Shown here: in pieces, positions 4,482-11,365 of the stretch
How positions within the stretch are numbered: the stretch's first letter is position 1
Layout of the letters: each line of letters opens with the position of its first letter
Assembly (NCBI GenBank): GCA_001779505.1
Contig: MFKH01000002.1
Location: forward strand, 7,174-22,132
From: Candidatus Jorgensenbacteria bacterium GWA1_54_12
GTDB lineage: Bacteria; Patescibacteriota; Minisyncoccia; UBA6257; GWB1-50-10
DNA: 14,959 nucleotides
Reading direction: 5' to 3'
Position numbers and translations under genes: made by a program
Notes under the pieces: generated by a model
Database searches by the model: none
Told to the model about the DNA's origin: nothing
What the model saw: the letters and a program-made list of their open reading frames with translations, nothing else

Positions 4482-5717
4482 TCAATGCTTCAGTAACTCC
4501 TCCACGATTTTTCGTTCGCCCCATGGGATTTTTGTTCCATTCGGGCCGTAGAAAAATTCCTGGCTTCCCATGCCGGTTAAAACGACAACGTCACCCTCGC
4601 CGGCGAGCGAGAGCGCTTTTTGTATTGCTTCCCTGCGGTCCGCGATTTCGTAAATTGCTTTCGGATTCACCGGCGCGTCGGCGAAACCCGCGCGTATCTC
4701 GCTTATGATGCGGAGGGGGTCTTCGTTATACGGGTCTTCGCTCGTTAAAACAATGAAGTCGGCGTAGCTTGCCGCGATTTTTCCGAATTCGGGACGTTTC
4801 CATGTATCTCTGCCGCCGCCGGCGCTTCCCAAAACAACAATAAGATTGTGCCCTTCCTTGAACCCGTAGTTTTCGCGGAGGTTCCGGTACAGTTCCTCCA
4901 GAGAGTGGGGAGTATGTGCATAGTCAACAACGACGGCAAAGGGTTTCTTTTGGATGAATTCCATTCGCCCGGGAATTCCTCTAAAGCCGCCAAGCGCTTC
5001 AACAATCGTCGTTCGCCCGATGCCCAAGGTGCGCGCAACCGCCAGAGCCGCCGCGACGTTTGCGACGTTGAAGTCGGCGTGCATCCAATCCGCGTCATAT
5101 CCTTCGCGCAGTGCCTCCACAAGCTTCCAGGCATCTGCGGCGGTGAAAGGCACAAGCGTGCTTCGCGGCACAAGTGCGGCAATCTCCTCAAAATAGACGG
5201 CGTTCGGGTCGTCAGTATTTATAAAGAGGAAACGCTCTTTCTTTCGGGAGCGCTGCAGAGAACGGAAGAAATCCAATTTCGCTTCGCGGTATTTCTCAAA
5301 CGAGCCGTGAGATTCAATGTGTTCGGGATGGATGTTCAAGAACACGGCGGCATCCCAATCAATAAAGCGATGCCTTTTTTGGCGAACTCCTTCGGAAGTG
5401 ACTTCAATCAGTGCATGGGAGCACCCCGCATCCGCAGCATCTTTCAGAAACGCTTGGAGTTTTGCGCGGCCGGGCATGGTGTTGCTCCAGGTATTCGGCA
5501 CGCTCCCTTGCCCCACCTTCATCCGTAGTGAAGAAAGAAGCGCCGTTTTTCTGCCGCTTGCTTCAAGAATCGCGTTTAAAAGTTCAATCGTTGTTGACTT
5601 GCCTTTTGTACCGGTTATGCCAATGACAAAAAGCTTGCGGCTCGGATAGCGGCATTTTACCGCCCCCAACCATGCCGCGAGATAATGGTACGGAGTTTTT
5701 AGGGGAAGCGCCTTCAT
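4482..5717 (-). CDS. MurE-like Mur ligase lacking the N-terminal domain
   Basis: An ATP-dependent amino acid ligase of the Mur family, most like MurE (UDP-MurNAc-L-Ala-D-Glu ligase) in peptidoglycan precursor synthesis. Of 411 residues, the P-loop GITGTKGKS is at 33-41, compared with beyond residue 100 in standard MurE, so the UDP-binding N-terminal domain is absent or reduced. Further motifs: IEVTSEG (104-110), FLNIHPEHIESHGS (126-139) with the probable carbamylated Lys in YREAK (K147), IPGRME (248-253), DYAHTP (265-270), GSAGGGRD (297-304). The MurE specificity motif DNPR of meso-diaminopimelate enzymes is replaced by EDPY (327-330), so the added residue cannot be assumed. The ATG overlaps the ruvA stop by 4 nt (ATGA), indicating a ruvA-mur operon. 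I leave the symbol blank because of the missing domain and changed specificity motif. Confidence 0.85.
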   Translation of the reverse strand: MKALPLKTPYHYLAAWLGAVKCRYPSRKLFVIGITGTKGKSTTIELLNAILEASGRKTALLSSLRMKVGQGSVPNTWSNTMPGRAKLQAFLKDAADAGCSHALIEVTSEGVRQKRHRFIDWDAAVFLNIHPEHIESHGSFEKYREAKLDFFRSLQRSRKKERFLFINTDDPNAVYFEEIAALVPRSTLVPFTAADAWKLVEALREGYDADWMHADFNVANVAAALAVARTLGIGRTTIVEALGGFRGIPGRMEFIQKKPFAVVVDYAHTPHSLEELYRNLRENYGFKEGHNLIVVLGSAGGGRDTWKRPEFGKIAASYADFIVLTSEDPYNEDPLRIISEIRAGFADAPVNPKAIYEIADRREAIQKALSLAGEGDVVVLTGMGSQEFFYGPNGTKIPWGERKIVEELLKH

Positions 5718-6292
5718 GGCTGTGACTGCAGGAACTTAAGCGCGGCCTTGACGCGCTCCTCAAGTTTCGTGGGTTCCGGACCCAAGGATTGCGTGGCGCG
5801 CTGGGCGTCGCGACGCGGGTAGCCAAGACGCACGAGCACTTCTTCCACGTCGGCATCCACATCCATTGCGCGCGCCGTGCCCGTCGTGTCATGCAGGTGC
5901 AGTTTGTCGCGAAGTTCCATAATAACGCGTTCGGCTGTTTTCTTGCCGATGCCGGGAGTGCGCGTCAAGAAATCAGTCCTTCCCTCTACGATTGCCGCGG
6001 CAATGCGTTCGGGTTCATCGGTTTCCATGACATGCAGGGCCATTTTTGGCCCGATGCCGGAAACGGAAATAAGCATCTCAAAAAGCTCCCGCGAAACATC
6101 CGAAGCGAAGCCATAGAGTTCAAGGGCGGTGTCGCGGACGTAGAGGTTGCACGCCAAGGTCACTTCAGCCCCTTCGGTAAGGCGGTTCAGCGTGCGTTCA
6201 TTCATCATGAGTTTAAAGCCAAAAGCCCCCGCCCGGAGAACGCAGAAGCCATTTCCTTTCTTTGCGACCGTGCCGAAAAGTTCATAGAGCAT
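5714..6292 (-). CDS. ruvA: Holliday junction DNA helicase subunit RuvA
   Basis: RuvA binds four-way junctions and loads RuvB for branch migration. The 192-residue protein has the N-terminal OB-fold (starting MLYELFGTVA, including LYVRDTALELYGF at about 50-62), two helix-hairpin-helix motifs (VSGIGPKMA near 77-85 and TPGIGKKTAERV near 112-123) and the C-terminal RuvB-contacting domain III (about 146-190, ADVEEVLVRLGY). Length matches the family. ATG 6292 gives the expected start and has an exact TATAAT on the same strand with a 6-nt gap, so the mRNA may be leaderless. It is the first gene of a two-gene minus-strand operon with the Mur ligase; no ruvB or ruvC is nearby. Confidence 0.96.
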   Translation of the reverse strand: MLYELFGTVAKKGNGFCVLRAGAFGFKLMMNERTLNRLTEGAEVTLACNLYVRDTALELYGFASDVSRELFEMLISVSGIGPKMALHVMETDEPERIAAAIVEGRTDFLTRTPGIGKKTAERVIMELRDKLHLHDTTGTARAMDVDADVEEVLVRLGYPRRDAQRATQSLGPEPTKLEERVKAALKFLQSQP

Positions 6293-6298
6293 ACCTTC

Positions 6299-6315
6299 AT
6301 TATACGGTGTATAAT
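6299..6315. promoter_or_regulatory. Palindromic divergent promoter between ruvA and the membrane-protein operon
   Basis: ATTATACGGTGTATAAT is a perfect palindrome with a 3-bp centre. It contains a TATAAT on each strand: 6310-6315 for the plus gene and 6304-6299 for ruvA. Each box is exactly 6 nt from its ATG (6322 and 6292). The two promoters cannot both be occupied by polymerase, so expression of the two operons should be mutually exclusive at any instant. No -35 is apparent on either side. Confidence 0.65.
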
Positions 6316-6321
6316 GGGAGC

Positions 6322-6681
6322 ATGGTAGTCGCTCTTGCTTTTCTCGCTGGGCGGTTTTTGTACCGCATTGTTGAGTTTTTGCGGCACTGGTACGTGCGGA
6401 GTACCCGCATTGCGTGGCGTTTTGTGAAGGGACTTGTGAGACAGATTGATTACCGGTTTGCGCTTATCGTTACGCTGAAGAATTTATTCCAGCCGCTGTA
6501 CGGCGACTATTCGTTTTTGGGTTATATGTTCGGATTTATTTTCCGTTTCGGACGGGTTCTCATTGCGAGCACCGTTTATGCATCCATCATTCTTGCATCA
6601 GGAGCGCTTTATCTCGCGTGGCTTGCGGTCCCGCCCGCACTCATCATTGTCATGTTTCGGGGTTATGTATTGCTTAAGTAA
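6322..6681 (+). CDS. Small membrane protein of unknown function
   Basis: I do not recognise the family. The 119-residue protein starts MVVALAFLAGRFLYRIVEFL, has an amphipathic basic stretch (RHWYVRSTRIAWRFVKGLVRQ), then a segment LKNLFQPLYGDYSFLGYMFGF, and two hydrophobic segments near the C-terminus (about 66-98 and 95-115). Two to three membrane helices are likely. ATG 6322 is preferred over the ATG at 6262, which lies inside ruvA, because a TATAAT ends 6 nt before it. The gene overlaps the start of the Clp-like gene by 17 nt, so the two proteins are probably made together and may act together at the membrane. Its function is inferred only from that pairing. Confidence 0.8.
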   Translation: MVVALAFLAGRFLYRIVEFLRHWYVRSTRIAWRFVKGLVRQIDYRFALIVTLKNLFQPLYGDYSFLGYMFGFIFRFGRVLIASTVYASIILASGALYLAWLAVPPALIIVMFRGYVLLK

Positions 6682-9169
6682 GCGCCTCACATTCACACCT
6701 CTCGACCTTTTCGTCGCGCGCCTCGCGACATATGTGACGTATGCGGCGCTCGGCGCCTTAATGTTTGTGCTTATTGCGTCCGACCTCGTCTCTCTCAAAG
6801 CCGCCGGATTTCTTCTTGCTCTTTTTCTTGGTGACAGGCTTTTCCATGTGAACGAAGGCGACCAGACGATACGGGAACTGGAAGAGGAACGGCGCGGCAA
6901 TGTTGCCCCGGCGCTTACCCCCGCATCGCACCGGGTTCTCATTCGGGCAGTGCATCGAGCGGCGAATGCCGGAGACTTTCTCCCCGAGCTCGGGCTTATG
7001 CTTCTTGGGGAACGCGACGTGCAGGAGGCGCTTCGGCGCTTGAATGTGCCGTGTGCGGCGTTTGCCGCGCTCTTCCAGGAGACCATTGGTTCAGGCGGGG
7101 CGAAGGGGGACGCGGCGACTGTTGCCGTTATGGCTTATGAAGATGCCCGCGGGGCGGGTGAGTATTTCATTGAGCCGCGCAATCTCTTTACGGCGCTTAT
7201 GCGTTCGGGATGCCCGGCGGCAGAGCGGGCGCTCGTGAATTATGCACTGACTGCAGAAGACGTCGCGAATGCCGTCGTTTTCAGCAGGTATGAGCGATTC
7301 CTGCGACGCATGAAACATGTGCCGGCAACACTAGGGGGGTTTGCCCACGTGTCCGCCGGTTGGCGGAGCGAGCGGCGGCGCACCATGAACCGCGCCTGGA
7401 CGGCGCGGCCAACTCCATATACAGACCTTTACGGCACAGACCTTACCGCGCTTGCGCGCCGCGAACGCGTCGGTTTTCTCATCGGGCACCGGCGCGAACT
7501 TGACGGGCTTTTACATGCCTTGGCGCGCCCCGGGAAGCCGAATGCGCTTCTTGTCGGTCCTGCAGGCGTGGGAAAAACGTCTATCATCGCGCACTTGGCA
7601 TTTCGCATTGTGAAAGACGACGTACCGGAAGTTCTCTTTGACAAACGCCTTATTGAGCTTGATGTGGGAAGGGTTCTTATGGATGCGGGGACGGAAGAAG
7701 TTGCCGGGCGCCTGCGGCGCATCGCAGACGAGATTGCTACAGCGGGAAACGTTGTTCTCTTCATCCCCGATGTTCATAATCTTTTCAAGCCCATCGGATA
7801 TGAAAAGGGACTTGCGCCAATAGACGTGCTCCTGCCGGTTTTTGAGCGCTCCGACGTGCCGGTTATTGCGACGAGCTTTCCTCGCGAGATGCAATTTCTT
7901 GAACGCAACAGCGCGTTCCTTGAACTCTTTGAGCGTGTTGACGTTGAGGAGGTTTCGCCGGAAGAGGCGGTGCAGATTCTCACCTACTACGCGCTCATTC
8001 TTGAGCGGGGTGAGCGTGTTTTTATCCGCTTCCCGACCCTGAAGCGATGCGTCGCTTTTGCATATCGGTACTTGCATGACGAGCCGCTTCCTTCAAGCGC
8101 AATTGACCTTTTGCGCGAGGCGGTGGCGCGAACCCGCGCTATGAGGAGAGGCATGCCGTTTGCCCAATTCCGCCCGCCTGCCGTTTTGAGCGAGGAAACG
8201 GTGTACCAGACGGTTGAGTCGCTTTCTAAAATCCCCGTGGAGCGCCCTGGCAAGGACGAGACGGAGAAGCTTCTGCATCTTGAAGACGTCATTCACGAAA
8301 GACTGGTTGACCAAGAAACGGCGGTCTCCGCCGTATCGCAGGCGCTTCGCGAATACCGGAGCGGCCTTTCGCGCCCCGGTGCGCCCATTGCAACATTTCT
8401 CTTTGTCGGGCCTACGGGTGTGGGAAAAACCGAGCTTGCAAAAATTCTTGCGCGGGTGCAATTCGGCGCGCCGGATGCGCTCGCTCGGTTTGACCTCTCG
8501 GAATATCAGGTGCGGGAGAGCATACACCGCCTTATTGGAACGCCTGACGGGGAAAAGCGCGGAGAACTGACCGAAGCCGTGCGCCGCAACCCTTACTGCC
8601 TCGTGCTTCTTGATGAGTTTGAAAAGGCACACCCCGACGTATTGAATCTTTTCCTGCAGGTGTTTGACGATGGGCGACTAACCGACAGTTCGGGGCAAAC
8701 AGTGAGTTTTGAGCACACCATCATTATCGCGACATCAAACGCGCACTCCGATTTCATTAAAGAGTCGGTTGATGCAGGGAAAGAAATGAGCGAGATTGCC
8801 GCCGAGCTCACGCGGCGCCTTACGTCGTATTTCAAGCCGGAACTTTTGAACCGCTTCTCGCGCGTCGTCGTTTTCCGGACTTTGACCCAAGAAGAAATTA
8901 AAATTATCGCCACGCTCCTTGTGAAAGAAACTGCCGAAACCCTGATGCACGCCCACGGTGTTTCGCTACGCGTGGATGACGCGGCGCTTACAGAAATCGT
9001 CCGACTCGGGTTCTCTCCTGCTTTCGGCGCGCGCCCCTTGCGGCAGGTTATAAGCGACCACATCCGCAGCGGACTTGCTGACATGATTTTGCGGCAGAAT
9101 GTGAAGCGGGGAGACGAAGTTACAGTGACGCACGGCGACGGAGAATTTAAGATTGAGAAAAGTGCGTAA
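6665..9169 (+). CDS. Membrane-anchored ClpC/ClpB-like double AAA+ protein with degenerate pore loops
   Basis: An 834-residue Clp/Hsp100-type ATPase. N-terminal hydrophobic segments at about 16-38 and 41-58 should anchor it in the membrane. A divergent Clp N-domain follows (two repeats, about 83-128 and 151-205), then YGTDLTALARR and AAA1: Walker A GPAGVGKTS at 298-306; Walker B ends IPDV (D369, V370), so the catalytic Glu is missing, and the ERRF arginine-finger motif of ClpB reads ELF. No M-domain is seen. AAA2 is intact: Walker A GPTGVGKTE at 582-590, Walker B LLDE (D650, E651), sensor 1 ATSN, PELLNRF arginine finger, sensor 2 GARPLRQ. The AAA2 pore loop GYVG is deleted (IGTPDGEKRGELTEAV at 624-639), the AAA1 KYRG loop is also lost, and I see no IGF/LGF ClpP-docking tripeptide. 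ATG 6665 is chosen; the frame extends to 6563 but overlaps the upstream gene further. Specific role unknown. Confidence 0.85.
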   Translation: MYCLSKRLTFTPLDLFVARLATYVTYAALGALMFVLIASDLVSLKAAGFLLALFLGDRLFHVNEGDQTIRELEEERRGNVAPALTPASHRVLIRAVHRAANAGDFLPELGLMLLGERDVQEALRRLNVPCAAFAALFQETIGSGGAKGDAATVAVMAYEDARGAGEYFIEPRNLFTALMRSGCPAAERALVNYALTAEDVANAVVFSRYERFLRRMKHVPATLGGFAHVSAGWRSERRRTMNRAWTARPTPYTDLYGTDLTALARRERVGFLIGHRRELDGLLHALARPGKPNALLVGPAGVGKTSIIAHLAFRIVKDDVPEVLFDKRLIELDVGRVLMDAGTEEVAGRLRRIADEIATAGNVVLFIPDVHNLFKPIGYEKGLAPIDVLLPVFERSDVPVIATSFPREMQFLERNSAFLELFERVDVEEVSPEEAVQILTYYALILERGERVFIRFPTLKRCVAFAYRYLHDEPLPSSAIDLLREAVARTRAMRRGMPFAQFRPPAVLSEETVYQTVESLSKIPVERPGKDETEKLLHLEDVIHERLVDQETAVSAVSQALREYRSGLSRPGAPIATFLFVGPTGVGKTELAKILARVQFGAPDALARFDLSEYQVRESIHRLIGTPDGEKRGELTEAVRRNPYCLVLLDEFEKAHPDVLNLFLQVFDDGRLTDSSGQTVSFEHTIIIATSNAHSDFIKESVDAGKEMSEIAAELTRRLTSYFKPELLNRFSRVVVFRTLTQEEIKIIATLLVKETAETLMHAHGVSLRVDDAALTEIVRLGFSPAFGARPLRQVISDHIRSGLADMILRQNVKRGDEVTVTHGDGEFKIEKSA

Positions 9170-10925
9170 ACCGGCAACAAATCAGGACATCGCGCGCACC
9201 CTGTCGGAGATAAGCGACTATCTTGCGATGGAAGACGAGCCGTTCAGGCCTCTGGCGTACGGGCGGGCGGCGCGTGCAGTCCAGGAAATAGAGGAGCCAG
9301 TGACAGGCATTTATAAAGAAGGCGGCATAAAGGCGCTTCTTGAAATTCCCGGCGTCGGCGCTTCCATCGCGGAGAAAATCGCGGAGCTTATTGATACGGG
9401 GCGCATCGCTTACTATGAAGAACTGAAGCGCGCGGCGCCGATCCAGATGTCGGACATGACGCGCATTGAAGGTGTAGGACCGAAGACGGTGCGGAAACTA
9501 TATGAAGAACTTGGCGTGAAAACTCTCACTGACCTTGAGCGGGCGGCAAAAGCGGGGAAAATCCGCGCCATTCCCGGTTTCGGAGAAAAGATCGAGGAAA
9601 ACATCCTGAAGGGTATTTCTTTCGTCAAAAAAACCGGCGGGCGATTCGTCCTCGGACTCATTGAGAAAGACGTTGTGGAACTTGCCGAGCGCCTTCGTAA
9701 GGAAAAAACCGTCAGGGAAGTGACGATTGCGGGTTCCATACGCCGGCGGAAAGAGACAATCGGTGACGCAGACATTCTTGCGGTTGCCGACAACCCCGAA
9801 GCGCTCATGGCGTCATTCGTTTCACAGCCGGAGGTGACTCATGTCTACGCGCACGGAGAAACACGCTCGTCGGTGAAGCTTGTAAGCGGCATTGACGTTG
9901 ACCTTCGCATTGTGCCCCGGAAGTCATACGGCGCGGCGATGAATTACTTTACCGGCAGTAAAGAGCATAATGTGGCGCTCCGCACGCGGGCGATACAGCG
10001 AGGGTATAAGCTGAATGAATACGGTTTGTTCAAACGCCTTGCAGGAGACAAGGAAGGCAAGCGCGTAGCGGGCGATAATGAGGAGGAGTTGTACCGCGCC
10101 CTTGGCATGGATTATATCCCGCCGGAACTGCGCGAAGCTCGCGGGGAAATTGAGGCGGCCGAAGCAGGGCGCCTTCCCGCTCTCATTCCATACGATTCTT
10201 TGCGGGGAGACCTGCAGGTGCAGACATCCTGGAGCGACGGGGAACATTCAATCATAGAGATGGCGCGCGCCGCATATGAGCGGGGGCTCCAATATATGGC
10301 CGTGACAGACCACACGAAGCGCTTGGCGATGACGCACGGCTTGGACGAGCGGCGTTTGAAGCACCAAGGAAAAGAAATTGACGATGCGAACCGATTCCTT
10401 GCAGGCGAAGGCATTGATTTTACGATTTTGAAGAGCACGGAGTGCGATGTGCTCCGCGACGGGACGCTTGATTTGTCCGACGAAGCGCTTGCCTCGCTTG
10501 ACCTCGTCGGCATCGCCGTGCACTCGCATTTTCACCTGTCGCGCCGCGAGCAAACCGAACGCATCGTGCGCGCGATGAGAAACCCCAACGTGGACATCGT
10601 GTTCCACCCGACCGGACGGGTTTTAAACAAGAGAGAGGCATACGAGGTGGACATGGAACGCATTATTGCCGTTGCAAAAGAGACCGGTGTCGTGCTTGAG
10701 ATTGACGCATATCCCGACCGATTGGACCTGGACGACCTTGCCGCGCGGCGGTGCGTGGAAGAAGGGGTGCTTCTTGTGATTGACTCCGATGCGCACCACG
10801 CGTCACACTTTGATTACTTGGCATACGGCATAGGGCAGGCGCGCCGCGGCTGGGTCGAGGCGAAGAACGTTATAAACACCCGTCCGCTTCGAGATATGTT
10901 AAAACTTTTAAGAAGGAATCGATGA
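9153..10925 (+). CDS. polX: DNA polymerase X with PHP domain (PolX)
   Basis: A family X DNA polymerase fused to a PHP domain, a base-excision and gap-filling repair enzyme. Of 590 residues: N-terminal 8-kDa-like and helix-hairpin-helix regions (EIPGVGASIAEKI about 64-76, RIEGVGPKTVRKL about 104-116, IPGFGEKIEENI about 140-151); the palm motif GSIRRRKETIGDADI at 194-208 with D205 and D207; third Asp D250 in DVDLRIV; YFTGSKEHN at 265-273. The PHP domain runs from about 350 to the end: DLQVQTSWSDG (353-363), TDHT (385-388), STE (428-430), HSHFH (457-461), FHPTGR (484-489), DSDAHH (544-549). The usual HxH of the first PHP motif is QxQ. The start is taken as TTG 9153, with GGAGA at 9140-9144; GTG 9162 is possible. 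It overlaps the clp-like gene by 17 nt and the Nudix gene by 4 nt. Confidence 0.93.
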   Translation: MRKVRKPATNQDIARTLSEISDYLAMEDEPFRPLAYGRAARAVQEIEEPVTGIYKEGGIKALLEIPGVGASIAEKIAELIDTGRIAYYEELKRAAPIQMSDMTRIEGVGPKTVRKLYEELGVKTLTDLERAAKAGKIRAIPGFGEKIEENILKGISFVKKTGGRFVLGLIEKDVVELAERLRKEKTVREVTIAGSIRRRKETIGDADILAVADNPEALMASFVSQPEVTHVYAHGETRSSVKLVSGIDVDLRIVPRKSYGAAMNYFTGSKEHNVALRTRAIQRGYKLNEYGLFKRLAGDKEGKRVAGDNEEELYRALGMDYIPPELREARGEIEAAEAGRLPALIPYDSLRGDLQVQTSWSDGEHSIIEMARAAYERGLQYMAVTDHTKRLAMTHGLDERRLKHQGKEIDDANRFLAGEGIDFTILKSTECDVLRDGTLDLSDEALASLDLVGIAVHSHFHLSRREQTERIVRAMRNPNVDIVFHPTGRVLNKREAYEVDMERIIAVAKETGVVLEIDAYPDRLDLDDLAARRCVEEGVLLVIDSDAHHASHFDYLAYGIGQARRGWVEAKNVINTRPLRDMLKLLRRNR

Positions 10926-11356
10926 AACAAATTTCATCAGGCATCATCATTTATCGCCGCACCTCGCAGGGAGTGCTTTTTCTCCTCTTGTACCACGGAG
11001 GGAAATACTGGGGTTTTCCGAAAGGAGGAATTGAAGAAGAAGAACGCGCGAAAGAAACCGCGCTCCGCGAGGTGCGCGAAGAAACCGGCATTGCGGCGCG
11101 AGACCTTACGTTTCGCCCGCAGTTTCATGCACAGGACAGGTATACGTTCAAAAGCGGCGGGGGGACAGGGTATAAGACGGTCATTTATTTTCTTGCGGAG
11201 TCGCGTAGCGCACGTGTTACGATTTCTCCGCGCGAGCACCGCGGCTACGGTTGGTTCACGTTTAAGGAGGCGATGGATACGGTGCCGCATAAGAATCTGC
11301 AGCGCAATTTGGAGAAAGCGAACGAATTCGTGAGCGGAGAGAAGAAGGGGGTATAA
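10922..11356 (+). CDS. Nudix hydrolase, diadenosine-tetraphosphatase-like
   Basis: A 144-residue Nudix protein. The Nudix box spans residues 35-57 (GG, E41, R49, E50, E53, E54, G56), meeting the GX5EX7REUXEEXGU rule. WGFPKGGIE before it is the pattern seen in Ap4A hydrolases and related dinucleoside polyphosphatases, so hydrolysis of a nucleoside polyphosphate is the best guess. MutT-like cleaning of oxidised nucleotides, fitting its overlap with polX, is an alternative. ATG 10922 overlaps the polX stop (ATGA, 4 nt), with AAGGA at 10913-10917. The stop codon TAA (11354-11356) is part of the TATAAT box of the next gene. Confidence 0.88.
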   Translation: MKQISSGIIIYRRTSQGVLFLLLYHGGKYWGFPKGGIEEEERAKETALREVREETGIAARDLTFRPQFHAQDRYTFKSGGGTGYKTVIYFLAESRSARVTISPREHRGYGWFTFKEAMDTVPHKNLQRNLEKANEFVSGEKKGV

Positions 11357-11357
11357 T
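11352..11357 (+). promoter_or_regulatory. TATAAT -10 box before the beta-CASP gene
   Basis: An exact TATAAT overlaps the stop codon of the upstream Nudix gene and ends 8 nt before ATG 11366. No -35 match is visible. There is no Shine-Dalgarno between box and start; the GGGGG at 11347-11351 lies before the box. A leaderless start is inferred. Confidence 0.45.
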
Positions 11358-11365
11358 GCAATAAC

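Noticed and set aside
4848..5528. A 226-codon plus-strand open frame antisense to the Mur ligase
   Set aside because: The minus-strand Mur motifs are complete across this stretch; the opposite frame shows no family features.
6563..6664. Longer N-terminus of the Clp-like protein
   Set aside because: These codons overlap the membrane-protein gene in another frame and show no conserved features; ATG 6665 leads straight to the membrane helices.
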